DNA of 64,000 bases from Bacillota bacterium (GTDB taxonomy: Bacteria > Bacillota > Clostridia > Acetivibrionales > Acetivibrionaceae): positions 1-64,000 of the forward strand of contig JAEZUI010000252.1 of assembly GCA_023421115.1 (NCBI GenBank). Reading direction: 5' to 3'. The notes under the pieces are model-generated. The model was not told the origin of the DNA. It did not search any database and saw only the letters and a list, made by a program, of their open reading frames with translations. Shown here piece by piece: positions 47,431 to 56,673 of this stretch. Both the position numbers and the translations under genes were made by a program. The stretch's first letter is position 1. Each line of letters opens with the position of its first letter.

Positions 47431-49149
47431 CTATTCTACAATGATTGATTTTACTAATGTTCTTTCATATGTACTCCCATCTTCAAGAGTTCCTTTTATA
47501 TCGGTACATATATTGTAAACGCCCTCTTCAGAAGGAATTTCTATATTCTCGGAAACTTCGATTCCAACTTTTTCTGAGTATACCTCTTTAATTTTTTTCA
47601 ATTTTGTGCCAGGTAATGATTTGCTTATAACTGTCTTAACTTTTTTGTTTTTATCAAATTTCTCTGATGTATTCTTAGTATTATTCATATCGATTCCAAA
47701 TTTGATTTTTTCGCCTCTTTTAAACTTGTTTTTGTCAAATGCTAATTTCGCTTTAAATGCTGAATCGTATTTAACATTCAAGAAGTATGCACTTGAATTA
47801 TTAGAATTCATTTGGATTTTCCAGTTACCTGCTTTGGGATTTTTAACAGTCTTCATAAAGTGAAACGCGCCTTCAAATACACCAGTATCTTCTATAGGAT
47901 TGTCAAATGTGTATTTTCTATTGTCTGGTGATATAATTGTTAGCTTAATGTCAGAATTTGAAGCAATCAAATCTAAATTAATTGATTTTACCGATGCTTC
48001 TACAGCAAATTCTATCTGACAATCTCCCTGAAACTCTCCGCCTCTTAGAAGTGTATCATTAATTTCTTCCGGTTTGATATTTTGGGTTTTTTTCGAAGTC
48101 ATATTTTCTTTATGATTGTTAGATATTTTAGTTATTTTTTCTTCTCTTTTACTTATTACAGGCATAAAGCTGAAAGCATTAGCTATAGTTCTAAAATCAA
48201 AGGGTGAGTTTGAAGCTAATATAATTTTCTGAAAAGAACTATCTCTAGTGTCAAAACTTGACAAAGCTCCTGATGTGTCGCTATAAGTACCTATAATGGG
48301 TTCTATATATTTCCATGTATTTTTTGCACTCTTTATACTAAAGTGATCAAACTTACCTGTAAAAACATGTTCACCAAAAGGTAATTTTGAACTTTCAACC
48401 AATACAACTCCATCATTTGGACCATAGGATTCTAAATACAGATTTCCAAACCAAGTCGAAGAAAATAACTTACCATCATCAGTTCCGGCACCTGTAAAAT
48501 AGCTTACAGTTTTTATTCCTGGTTTGTCATCTGTTTGTTCCCTGAAGTTTTCCATATATGCAGTTTGAAGTACATATGTGGCATCGTTCCTATGTCCCAT
48601 TAGCTTTCCAAGCCAGCTAGCATACCAAGTGTATGAGAGGTCTGCAAGTGGCGAACCCCAATGAGGTGAACTCAGGGTAAATACTTTATCTACATATTCA
48701 TCCGCTCCAAAATGAGCAATTGCACTAGTTGAATCCACTCCGCCCTTACTATGACAAACTAGATTTACCTTATTTACCTTATAGTACTCACATATCTGCT
48801 CTAACTGTTTTGCCAAAACACTTCCGTTCAACCACATGTCACCAGGATTTCCATCGGCGTCACGAAAGTTTACAAATGCTGTTCTATAGCCTGAGTTATA
48901 CGCATAATTATAAGCGTCGGATGAACTTTCCCACCAACTCTTAGCATTACCTCCCATTCCATGAACAAATACAATTACAGGCTTCGATGGATCAACATTT
49001 TTTGGTGTCTCTCCAACATAATAGTCTCCCTCAGCACCATTTGGATTAACGTTAATTAGTTTTGGGGTGGTAGCTGCCATGACACTTACAGAATTTAACA
49101 TCATTGCAATAACTAGTACTGGTACAACTAAAATCCTTTTAAATCTCAT
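47431..49149 (-). CDS. Secreted lipase/esterase (alpha/beta hydrolase)
   Basis: 572 residues behind AGGGGGAATTAC. A signal peptide ends at about residue 25. The hydrolase domain shows the oxyanion block FVHGMGGNAKSWW (about 61-73) and the nucleophile Ser134 in VCHSKGGVDST, as in family I lipases; here Cys-His precede the Ser in place of the usual Gly-His. After about residue 370 come two beta-sandwich-like regions (CQIEFAVEASVKSINLDLIA and a region ending TYERTLVKSIIVE), possibly substrate- or wall-binding. No dockerin is present, so it is probably free in the medium. Confidence 0.85.
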   Translation of the reverse strand: MRFKRILVVPVLVIAMMLNSVSVMAATTPKLINVNPNGAEGDYYVGETPKNVDPSKPVIVFVHGMGGNAKSWWESSSDAYNYAYNSGYRTAFVNFRDADGNPGDMWLNGSVLAKQLEQICEYYKVNKVNLVCHSKGGVDSTSAIAHFGADEYVDKVFTLSSPHWGSPLADLSYTWYASWLGKLMGHRNDATYVLQTAYMENFREQTDDKPGIKTVSYFTGAGTDDGKLFSSTWFGNLYLESYGPNDGVVLVESSKLPFGEHVFTGKFDHFSIKSAKNTWKYIEPIIGTYSDTSGALSSFDTRDSSFQKIILASNSPFDFRTIANAFSFMPVISKREEKITKISNNHKENMTSKKTQNIKPEEINDTLLRGGEFQGDCQIEFAVEASVKSINLDLIASNSDIKLTIISPDNRKYTFDNPIEDTGVFEGAFHFMKTVKNPKAGNWKIQMNSNNSSAYFLNVKYDSAFKAKLAFDKNKFKRGEKIKFGIDMNNTKNTSEKFDKNKKVKTVISKSLPGTKLKKIKEVYSEKVGIEVSENIEIPSEEGVYNICTDIKGTLEDGSTYERTLVKSIIVE

Positions 49150-49199
49150 TGTAATTCCCCCTATTAAAAATATTTTGACTGTATAATTCTACTATATAA

Positions 49200-49330
49200 T
49201 AGGGGATTTGTTAATGCTTTTTTAATTTTTTAAATTTTAAAGTATAAATTAGCATTTTACTAAAAGAGCTTACATCTTTTATAGCGTTGGTGGAAAGATT
49301 GAGGTGGGTAAGGTTTGTTAATTTACTTAT
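49200..49330 (-). pseudogene. Leucine-rich-repeat protein remnant B
   Basis: The minus-strand frame ANPISKLTNLTHLNLSTNAI followed by KDVSSFSK is an LRR unit without start, signal or further repeats. It repeats remnant A at 41519-41575 almost base for base. Confidence 0.6.
49261..49317. repeat. 57-bp LRR-derived direct repeat, copy B
   Basis: Matches 41519-41575 with about four differences. The two copies bracket a 7.7-kb block with the triple-dockerin protease, the MmyB-like regulator and the lipase. Confidence 0.75.
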
Positions 49331-49474
49331 AGGATTTGCAATAGCAAAGGTTCTCAGAAAAAAATTGAGTTACATTTTTTGCATCACAAAATAATATTCA
49401 CTTGCAGGGAAGCTTAATAGATACAATGATGGACGCTGTACCGATAATAATTATTAGGTTACTTAAAAAATTGT

Positions 49475-49681
49475 CTAACCAACATCCTTGAATTTTGAAT
49501 ATAAAAAGTTGATATCTGCAGGAGCAGTACTTTGTGTAGTATTTCTTTTCTTTTGGAGCTCTTTCTTTTTAAGAATATTTAGTGAACGCAAACTTAGCAT
49601 TGTTCCGATAATTCCGACTAGTAATCCAAGCACTAATCCAATAAGAGTTCCGAGTATTAAGGCTAAAATGACATTTAACAT
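49475..49681 (-). CDS. Small single-span membrane protein
   Basis: 68 residues from ATG 49681 with a weak GGTGATT site; a TTG at 49687 is an alternative. One Gly-rich membrane helix (VILALILGTLIGLVLGLLVGIIGTML) is followed by a basic tail (RSLNILKKKELQKKR). It resembles many small clostridial membrane proteins without assigned function. Confidence 0.5.
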   Translation of the reverse strand: MLNVILALILGTLIGLVLGLLVGIIGTMLSLRSLNILKKKELQKKRNTTQSTAPADINFLYSKFKDVG

Positions 49682-49943
49682 ATTCAATCACCATTTATCG
49701 TTAGTATAGTATTAATTTATCACTGTTATTTATATCGGCAGTTCTAAAAACTATTTTACAAGATTTTGTATTTTATTGCAAGTTTATTTTTGACGAAAAA
49801 AACCAAATTATATATATTAAATAAATACATTGTTTTTTCATAAAGTTAATCAGCACTATTAGACTATAGAGTTAAATAATGTATATAAAAACTGGTTTAA
49901 ATCCATATAACAAAAATTACTTATGAAAATTTTGAAAATGTGC
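49682..49943. other. AT-rich spacer before the tRNA cluster
   Basis: No gene is supported between the small membrane protein and the tRNA promoter. Confidence 0.5.
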
Positions 49944-49972
49944 TTGACATTTATCGCTATCTGTCTTAAAAT
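49944..49972 (+). promoter_or_regulatory. Promoter of the tRNA cluster
   Basis: TTGACA (49944-49949) and TAAAAT (49967-49972) with a 17-base spacer, 33 bases before tRNA-His. Confidence 0.85.
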
Positions 49973-50004
49973 AGCTTTGTGCCTCTCGAGAGGTGCATAG
50001 ATGC

Positions 50005-50082
<78 letters not shown>

Positions 50083-50085
50083 CAT

Positions 50086-50162
50086 AGGGATATAGCCAAG
50101 TCGGTAAGGCACCAGACTTTGACTCTGGCATTTCGTAGGTTCGAGTCCTGCTATCCCTGCCA
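50086..50162 (+). tRNA. tRNA-Gln (TTG)
   Basis: The acceptor AGGGATA pairs with TATCCCT, the anticodon loop CTTTGAC gives TTG, and CCA is encoded. The first base is A, whereas U is more common in bacterial tRNA-Gln. Confidence 0.92.
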
Positions 50163-50165
50163 CAT

Positions 50166-50242
50166 GGGCCATTAGCTCAGTCGGCTAGAGCACTTGACTT
50201 TTAATCAAGGTGTCCCGCGTTCGAGTCGCGGATGGCTCACCA
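50166..50242 (+). tRNA. tRNA-Lys (TTT)
   Basis: The acceptor GGGCCAT pairs with ATGGCTC, the anticodon loop CTTTTAA gives TTT, and CCA is encoded. Confidence 0.95.
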
Positions 50243-50243
50243 A

Positions 50244-50278
50244 AACATCTGTAACCATTAGGTTGCAGATGTTTTTTA
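50244..50278 (+). terminator. Terminator of the tRNA cluster
   Basis: AACATCTGTAACC pairs with GGTTGCAGATGTT around ATTA, followed by TTTT and further T. Confidence 0.9.
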
Positions 50279-50500
50279 TTTGTAAAAATAGACACCCTGA
50301 TTTGATTGAATTGAAACAGACCTTGCTTGATTTTGCTATTTGATTTTTTGAATATTATGATCAGCTAGGAATTTTGCAAATTCTTATTACTTTATAGAAC
50401 GGTAAATATTGAGGAAGGTGTCTGATTGACACGGAGATAATTTTACTGCTATGAAAAATCTTACTAATGGTGTATATTAATATAAGGGAGTTGAATTAAT

Positions 50501-51217
50501 ATGCAAAAATATTATAAATGTACATTTTTTGTAATAGCAATAACATTGTGTTTTGTATTATCAGGGTGTATGTATTCAAGCAACTATTTTAAGTATGATG
50601 AAAATGATCTGGAACAAGACAATACTATAGAACAAGATGATACTATAGAACAAGATGATACTATGGTACAAGATAATACTATGGTACAAGATAATGTAAT
50701 ACAAAATTATGATGATGCTGATGAATTCTTTTATTGTGAGCCAGAAAATTTCCCTGAATCTTTATCAATAAAGGTTTTTAAATCAAAACGACTACTGGAG
50801 CTCTATGGAGATGATAATATTATCGGAAGATTCAAAATAGGACTTGGTGGAAATCCTTCAGGCGATAAAAACAAGGAAGGAGATAGAAAAACTCCTGTTG
50901 GTGAATATTATATTTGCACTAGAAATCAAGAAAGTCCTTTTCACTTGTTTTTAGGAGTGAGCTATCCTAATGCTGAAGATGCACGAAGAGGCTTTGAAAA
51001 CAACATTATAGATGGAAATACAATAAAAATAATTAAAAGGGCTGAGGAAAACAAGCAACTACCTCCATGGGATACTCCTCTTGGTGGAGCTATAGGCATC
51101 CATGGTGGAGGAAATAAAAGTGATTGGACTTTAGGGTGTATAGCCATGACAGATGAAGATATTGAGATCATTTGGAAATTTGCAAAGCTTAAAACGCCTG
51201 TATTTATATATGAGTAG
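50501..51217 (+). CDS. L,D-transpeptidase (YkuD) lipoprotein
   Basis: 238 residues behind AAGGGAG. The lipoprotein signal ends at LSGC23. Residues about 38-65 are a tandem repeat of six residues (QDNTIE, QDDTIE, QDDTMV). The YkuD domain covers about 85-238, with His201 (IGIHGGG) and catalytic Cys213 (TLGCIAM). The Arg of the usual SxGCxR motif is Ala here. Such enzymes cross-link peptidoglycan or attach proteins to it. It would act outside the membrane. Confidence 0.88.
   Translation: MQKYYKCTFFVIAITLCFVLSGCMYSSNYFKYDENDLEQDNTIEQDDTIEQDDTMVQDNTMVQDNVIQNYDDADEFFYCEPENFPESLSIKVFKSKRLLELYGDDNIIGRFKIGLGGNPSGDKNKEGDRKTPVGEYYICTRNQESPFHLFLGVSYPNAEDARRGFENNIIDGNTIKIIKRAEENKQLPPWDTPLGGAIGIHGGGNKSDWTLGCIAMTDEDIEIIWKFAKLKTPVFIYE
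50612..50698 (+). repeat. In-frame 18-bp tandem repeat
   Basis: Nearly five units of 18 bases (GAACAAGATGATACTATA and variants) coding for an acidic spacer between lipid anchor and YkuD domain. Copy number is likely to vary between strains. Confidence 0.85.
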
Positions 51218-51364
51218 AATTTTTAGTTACAACCAGTAGTTTAAAAGCACAAAAGCTCAGTGTAAAAAATAGTTCAATGTTGAAGATAATTAAAAGTATA
51301 TCGATTTAAGCCTTTACTAAAAGTTTATGGACTTCAACTATGGCAAAATAAATTTATAAAAATT

Positions 51365-51406
51365 AAGAGACAGTAAGCCGATTAAGCTTCAACTGCCTCT
51401 CTTTTA
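51365..51406 (+). terminator. Terminator behind the L,D-transpeptidase gene
   Basis: AAGAGACAGTAAGC and GCTTCAACTGCCTCTCTT form an interrupted stem followed by TTAAA. Confidence 0.6.
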
Positions 51407-51504
51407 AAAATGCAAATCAGTTATTAAAATTATCTTAAGCACACAATAAATATGCAATTAAGAGTTTCGTTAATCTATAATGCATTCATTTCAAAACACC
51501 AAAA

Positions 51505-53157
51505 TTAAAAATTTTTAATCATTCCAAGCAGGTACATTCTCAATTTGGCAAAATCTAAGGAAGTAATATACCCGTCCAAATCAAAGTCAATTGCTTTTTT
51601 CTGTGCATCTGTAAACTGAATTATCCCTAATAAATACTGTCTTACCATTGCAAAATCTATTGAATTTACTTGTCCATTGAAATCTACATCTCCCATTAAT
51701 ATATCTTCAGTTGGAGTTGGTGTTACAACAGGTGTTGGTGTGGGAGAACCTCCATTTTGATAAACACCAAATTCAAATATAGAATTTCCGTATTGAGTCT
51801 TTCTTTGCATACAGTATATTCTTACATATCTTCCTTTTGCACTTAATTTTATATCATCAATATCTCCATCGCCATTATACTCTGTGATAACATCGGTCCA
51901 ATTGCTTGCATCATTGGATACCTGAATCTTATACTGACTTGCATAAGCAGTTTCCCATTCAATATACACCCTATCAATTTCATATTCATCTTCTAAATCT
52001 ACATAAATATATTGAGGGTCACTATACTCTGAAGACCATCTTGTAGATATATTGCCATCTACGGCATTTTCAGCCACATTACCGTTACCGGCCTCCGTTG
52101 AAGACACGTATACCTTCTTTTTAAAAGCAATACTACCGGCAGGTATATCTACGTTAGGTGGAACAGTTGTGGGTTCTTTCATCATTGAAGCCGGACGTAC
52201 CGATATATTTTTTATACTGTGCTTATTATTTATGCACACTTCTTCTCCCCATTCAACCAATGTATTAAAAGTACCATCAGTTGTCATATCCAAAAAAGTT
52301 TGAGGATTGTTTCCAGGACCCCAAGACCATGCAAGATAACCAACTTCATTTAAATGACACTGTTCTAAAATGGTTTTATATGGGATTGCTCCATTTTCAG
52401 ACTCTTCCCACTGATGTCCAAACTCACCTACTATCAGTGGTAATTCCATATCCACAGACTCTTGGATTTCATCTACTACTTTCTTATCGCTGTTCCCCCA
52501 CATATAAGGCCACCACATATGTACCGAGAACATAAGGTTTTTGTCGGGATCAGCTTTAATAAGCTCCGGACCTGCAGCTTGAAGCATATCGATGTCTTGT
52601 CCATAACTTGAGGCATCAATCACTAAGGGAACATGGATTCCCGCCTCTCTCATTCTATTGACAGCTTTAGTATAACCTGAGATAAAATCGGCTTTTGAAA
52701 CATTTTGTCCAACCTCATTTCCTATGTTTACAATTAAATACTCCTGATGCCTCTTTATTACTTCAACAACCTCAGGATTTGTCCAATAATCTACCAAACT
52801 TTCCAGCTTGCTAAAATCACCTGTAGCGTCATGTAGTTCAATCATAGGTATCATATTATTAATACGACAATTGTAGATTAAAATGTCCAGCTTTCTTGCC
52901 GGTCCTGCAAGGCCCCAAACCAATCGAACTGTATTAGCGCCTGTTTTTCTTATCTCCGGAAGGCTTTTACCTCCATCAATATCCCCCCAGATGGACATTT
53001 CGTTGACACCATACATTACAACCTTTTCCCCATCCTTGTCATAAAGATGTCTTCCCTTAACCTTAAATCCTGGATAATTATCTTCTGCAAAAACCAGTGA
53101 CGGAAGTGAAGTGACCAACATAAGAATAATACACAAAATAGAGCAAAAATTTTTCAT
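51505..53157 (-). CDS. Cellulosomal GH5 beta-mannanase-like enzyme with CBM32 and dockerin
   Basis: 550 residues from ATG 53157 behind GGAGGG; the open frame upstream to 53229 is not needed. After a signal peptide comes a GH5 barrel resembling bacterial subfamily 8 mannanases (MYGVNEMSIWGD, IELHDATGDF). The acid/base is Glu148 (VNIGNEVG) and the nucleophile Glu245 (IVGEFGHQW). A discoidin-type CBM32 follows at about 355-480 (NAVDGNISTRWSSEY), then a Pro/Thr linker and a dockerin (GDVDFNGQVNSIDFAMVRQY and DFDLDGYITSLDFAKLRMYL). It should degrade mannan while bound to a scaffoldin such as the one at 37.5 kb. Confidence 0.88.
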   Translation of the reverse strand: MKNFCSILCIILMLVTSLPSLVFAEDNYPGFKVKGRHLYDKDGEKVVMYGVNEMSIWGDIDGGKSLPEIRKTGANTVRLVWGLAGPARKLDILIYNCRINNMIPMIELHDATGDFSKLESLVDYWTNPEVVEVIKRHQEYLIVNIGNEVGQNVSKADFISGYTKAVNRMREAGIHVPLVIDASSYGQDIDMLQAAGPELIKADPDKNLMFSVHMWWPYMWGNSDKKVVDEIQESVDMELPLIVGEFGHQWEESENGAIPYKTILEQCHLNEVGYLAWSWGPGNNPQTFLDMTTDGTFNTLVEWGEEVCINNKHSIKNISVRPASMMKEPTTVPPNVDIPAGSIAFKKKVYVSSTEAGNGNVAENAVDGNISTRWSSEYSDPQYIYVDLEDEYEIDRVYIEWETAYASQYKIQVSNDASNWTDVITEYNGDGDIDDIKLSAKGRYVRIYCMQRKTQYGNSIFEFGVYQNGGSPTPTPVVTPTPTEDILMGDVDFNGQVNSIDFAMVRQYLLGIIQFTDAQKKAIDFDLDGYITSLDFAKLRMYLLGMIKNF

Positions 53158-53409
53158 TACAATTCCCTCCAAAAAATAAAATAGTAATATTATAAAAATC
53201 CATATTGGAAATCCAAAATAATTTACCAAGTACGAAGGGTTAATTAGAGCGTTTTACGGGATTGTTTGATCTGAACAATGATTATCTTTGATTAATCTAA
53301 TTATACTACTTTATCACATAATTTGCATTAAAATTTTGCGATTTGTAATGTTATTTAGCTCACAATACTTATTTGTAATTTTTACAAGACCGTGTTTTCT
53401 TAAGAAATA
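53158..53409. other. Spacer between GH5 gene and gatB
   Basis: Contains the ribosome binding site and presumably the promoter of the GH5 gene, which reads leftwards. No gene is supported. Confidence 0.4.
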
Positions 53410-53451
53410 CCGCAGGCATTGGTTAAAATCATCGTTGTCTGCGGCTTTTTT
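53410..53451. terminator. Possible terminator behind gatB
   Basis: CCGCAG and CTGCGG pair around a longer internal region. The T run (TTTTTT) lies on the plus-strand side, so for the leftward gat operon it is only a weak candidate. Confidence 0.35.
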
Positions 53452-53462
53452 GTTTGGATTCA

Positions 53463-54899
53463 TTACATCTTTTCCAGAGTTTCCTTCAATAATTGATTCA
53501 GAATCTGTGGATTCGCTTTTCCCTTTGTATCCTTCATGGCCTGCCCTACAAGAAACCCAAAAGCTTTATCTTTGCCATTTTTGTAATCCGCCACCGATTG
53601 AGGATTTGCAGATACAACTTTTTCCACTGTCGCAAGAAGTGCCCCTTCATCATTCACCACTTCCAAGCCCTGTTCCTTCACTATGGTCAGAGGCTCTTTT
53701 TTAGTCTCAAACATGGTTGAAAAAACTTTTTTTGCTATTGTGTTACTTATCTTTCCCTCATCGACAAGAGAAACAAGCTCAGCCAAATATTTCGCAGGGA
53801 ACGGTATATCTTGAGCTTCCATTTCATTATCTTTTAAAGATTTTAACAAATCTCCTATAATAAAATTACTAACTGCTTTTATATTTTTGGTAAATTTTAA
53901 AACCTCTTCAAAGAAATCCGCCAGATACTTCGAAGCAGTAATAATTTCGGCGTCATTTAACGGCAATCCCAACTCACTGACATATCTTTGTTTTCTATTC
54001 TCAGGAAGTTCCGGAAGTGAAGCCCTTATATTTTCAATATCTCCTTCGTCAAGTATAATCGGAACAAGGTCAGGGTCTGGAAAATACCTATAATCATGAG
54101 CTTCTTCCTTGCTCCTCATTGCGTAGCTGATACCCTTGTTATCATCCCATCTTCTTGTTTCTTGTATTATTTTTCCTCCGGTTTCAATTTCATCTATCTG
54201 GCGTCTCGCCTCTGCATTAACAGCCCTTACAATACTCCGGAACGAATTTAAGTTTTTCATTTCAGTCCGTGTTCCAAATTCCTTCTGACCTTTTTTTCTC
54301 ACTGAAAGGTTAACATCAGCCCTAAGTGACCCTTCCTGCATCTTACAGTCGGAAACCCCCGTGTATTCAAGTATTGCTTTGACACCCTCTACAAATAATC
54401 TTGCCTCATCTGCTGATCGCATGTCAGGCTCTGATACAATTTCAATAAGAGGCACTCCGCACCTGTTATAGTCAATAAGCGATCCGGATTCCCACTCATC
54501 ATGCAGCAGCTTGCCCGCATCCTCTTCAAGGTGGATTCTGGTAATACCAATCCTTTTTGTATCCTCGCTCAATTTTATATCAACATACCCTCCCGAACAC
54601 AGAGGTAAATCGTATTGAGATATTTGATAAGCCTTCGGCAGGTCGGGGTAAAAATAATTCTTTCTATCCTGCTTGCTGTACTCGGCAATTTTGCAATTCA
54701 TCGCAAGTCCGGCTTTGGCAGCATACAGAACAACATTTTTATTAAGAACGGGAAGAGTGCCGGGCATTCCGGTACACACAGGACAGCAGTGAGTATTAAC
54801 ATCCCCGCCGAATTGAGTTGTACAGGAACAGAATATTTTTGATTTGGTTGATAGTTCAGCATGTATTTCGAGTCCAATAACAACTTCATAATCACTCAT
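53463..54899 (-). CDS. gatB: Asp/Glu-tRNA amidotransferase subunit B
   Basis: 478 residues from ATG 54899, which has GAGGTGG at the right distance; a GTG at 54908 would lie inside that site. GatB binds misacylated tRNA and its kinase site activates the Asp or Glu side chain before amide transfer. Family features are VVIGLEIHAELSTKSKIFC, YFYPDLPKAYQISQYDLPL, the tail domain (FLVGQAMKDTKGKANPQ) and zinc-type cysteines in CSCTTQFGGDVNTHCCPVC. It is the last gene of the aspS-gatC-gatA-gatB operon. Confidence 0.96.
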   Translation of the reverse strand: MSDYEVVIGLEIHAELSTKSKIFCSCTTQFGGDVNTHCCPVCTGMPGTLPVLNKNVVLYAAKAGLAMNCKIAEYSKQDRKNYFYPDLPKAYQISQYDLPLCSGGYVDIKLSEDTKRIGITRIHLEEDAGKLLHDEWESGSLIDYNRCGVPLIEIVSEPDMRSADEARLFVEGVKAILEYTGVSDCKMQEGSLRADVNLSVRKKGQKEFGTRTEMKNLNSFRSIVRAVNAEARRQIDEIETGGKIIQETRRWDDNKGISYAMRSKEEAHDYRYFPDPDLVPIILDEGDIENIRASLPELPENRKQRYVSELGLPLNDAEIITASKYLADFFEEVLKFTKNIKAVSNFIIGDLLKSLKDNEMEAQDIPFPAKYLAELVSLVDEGKISNTIAKKVFSTMFETKKEPLTIVKEQGLEVVNDEGALLATVEKVVSANPQSVADYKNGKDKAFGFLVGQAMKDTKGKANPQILNQLLKETLEKM

Positions 54900-54909
54900 T
54901 TTTTCCACC

Positions 54910-56370
54910 TCATAAACCCGGTTTCAATTTATGAAACTCAGTATTTTGTTGAAAAGTATATGCTACCCTGATTAGAGTTGGTTCATCAAGAACCTTGCCA
55001 ATTAACTGCAGTCCCACCGGCAGCTTTTTCGCATCAAACCCGCAGGGAACAACAAGACCGGGAAGCCCAGCAATATTTACCGATACCGTATATATGTCGC
55101 CAAGATACATCTCCAAAGGATTGTCAGTTTTCTCGCCGAATTTATATGCCGTAGTCGGAGCAGTTGGTCCTATTATCAAATCATATTTATCAAACACCCT
55201 GTCAAATTCATTCTTAATAATAGTCCTGACTTGAAGGGCTTTTTTATAGTACGCGTCATAATAGCCCGAGCTCAAGGCATAGGTGCCGAGCATTATTCTT
55301 CTTTTTACTTCATCCCCAAATCCTTCGCTTCTTGTCTGGCAATACAAATCCATAAGATCACTGAATTTTTCTGCTCTATATCCGTATTTAACGCCATCAT
55401 ACCTGGCAAGGTTTGAACTGGCCTCAGCTGACGAAATCAGATAGTATGCGGGTATTGCATACTCCGTCATCGGAAGGCTGCATTCTTCCCACTTAGCGCC
55501 AAGCGATTCCAGGGTATGGAGAGCCTCCATAACACTTTTCTTGACTTCCGGATTAATTCCCTCCCCGATATATTCACGGGGAACTCCTATTTTCATTCCT
55601 TTGACATCATTTTTAAGAGCCTTTGAATAATCAGGATATTCAACATTCAGGGAAGTGGCATCTTTCGGGTCATGCCCCGCAATTACATTCATTACAAGAG
55701 CGAGATCCTCAACATCTTTAGCAAAGGGTCCGATCTGATCCAGCGACGACGCGAAAGCCACCAATCCATACCTTGATACCGTTCCATAGGTGGGCTTCAT
55801 CCCTGTAACTCCGCAGAAAGCCGCAGGCAAACGTATTGATCCGCCAGTGTCCGACCCCAGTGAAAAGGCGGTCAAATCAGAAGATACTGCAGCCGCAGAG
55901 CCTCCGCTTGAACCACCGGGTACTCTTTTTGTATCCCATGGATTTTTTACTTTTTGAAAAAATGATGTTTCATTCGTAGACCCCATAGCAAATTCATCCA
56001 TATTAAGCTTGCCTAGAAGCACCGCTCCGGCTTCCTTGAGCCTCTCACAAACCGTAGCGTCATATGGGGGCACAAAATTGTTCAGCATTTTTGAAGCACA
56101 CGTGGTTTTTATATTCATTGAACAAATATTGTCTTTAATAGCAAAAGGAATACCGACAAGAGGAGATGTGCTTTCACCCTTGTCTATTAAATCTTGGCAC
56201 TTCCGGGCGTCTTCTAGAGCTGCATCTTCACAGACAGTTATGAAGCAGCCCAATTCTGGATTTAACTTTTTGATTCTTTCCAGGTATTCTTTTGTAATTT
56301 CCATTGAGCTTGCTTTTTTATCCTTTAATAAAGAAACAAGCTGATTTATTGTTAATTCAAATAGCGCCAA
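54910..56370 (-). CDS. gatA: Asp/Glu-tRNA amidotransferase subunit A
   Basis: 486 residues from TTG 56370 behind AAAGGAGG. GatA is the amidase-signature glutaminase that frees ammonia from glutamine. The Ser-cisSer-Lys triad region is visible in VGIPFAIKDNIC (Lys) and PGGSSGGSAAAVSSD followed by LGSDTGGSIRLPAAFCG. It starts 15 bases behind gatC and its stop abuts gatB. Confidence 0.96.
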   Translation of the reverse strand: MALFELTINQLVSLLKDKKASSMEITKEYLERIKKLNPELGCFITVCEDAALEDARKCQDLIDKGESTSPLVGIPFAIKDNICSMNIKTTCASKMLNNFVPPYDATVCERLKEAGAVLLGKLNMDEFAMGSTNETSFFQKVKNPWDTKRVPGGSSGGSAAAVSSDLTAFSLGSDTGGSIRLPAAFCGVTGMKPTYGTVSRYGLVAFASSLDQIGPFAKDVEDLALVMNVIAGHDPKDATSLNVEYPDYSKALKNDVKGMKIGVPREYIGEGINPEVKKSVMEALHTLESLGAKWEECSLPMTEYAIPAYYLISSAEASSNLARYDGVKYGYRAEKFSDLMDLYCQTRSEGFGDEVKRRIMLGTYALSSGYYDAYYKKALQVRTIIKNEFDRVFDKYDLIIGPTAPTTAYKFGEKTDNPLEMYLGDIYTVSVNIAGLPGLVVPCGFDAKKLPVGLQLIGKVLDEPTLIRVAYTFQQNTEFHKLKPGL

Positions 56371-56385
56371 AGTATTGTCCTCCTT

Positions 56386-56673
56386 TTATTCCACAATCCG
56401 GGGAACTTTAAAGCAACCATTTCCTGAAAAAGGAGCATTCGAGAGTATCTTATCCCTTTCGAAGGATTGTTTTACTTCATCATTCCTCTGTACATTACTG
56501 ACCGGAACAACATGGGCTGTAGGTTCTATTCCCTTTGTATCGAGTTCATTAAGTTTATCGACGTAACTTATGATATTTTCCATCTCTGTGGCGAATTTCA
56601 ATATTTCTTCTTCACTTAAATTAAGCCTGGAAAGCTTTGCAACATGCCTTATTGTTTCTACTGTAACCTTCAT
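56386..56673 (-). CDS. gatC: Asp/Glu-tRNA amidotransferase subunit C
   Basis: 95 residues. GatC wraps around GatA and holds the A-B complex together. The family N-terminus VETIRHVAKLSRLNLSEEE and the later IEPTAHVVPVSNVQRNDEV are present. Its ATG overlaps the aspS stop by four bases (ATGA), so the two genes are translationally coupled. Confidence 0.95.
   Translation of the reverse strand: MKVTVETIRHVAKLSRLNLSEEEILKFATEMENIISYVDKLNELDTKGIEPTAHVVPVSNVQRNDEVKQSFERDKILSNAPFSGNGCFKVPRIVE

Noticed and set aside
50612..50698. Possible CRISPR-like repeat array
   Set aside because: The 18-base units are directly adjacent, have no spacers and are in frame within the L,D-transpeptidase gene. No CRISPR array was seen anywhere in the window.
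53288..53704. 138-codon plus-strand frame overlapping gatB
   Set aside because: Antisense shadow of gatB with an unlikely composition and no ribosome binding site.
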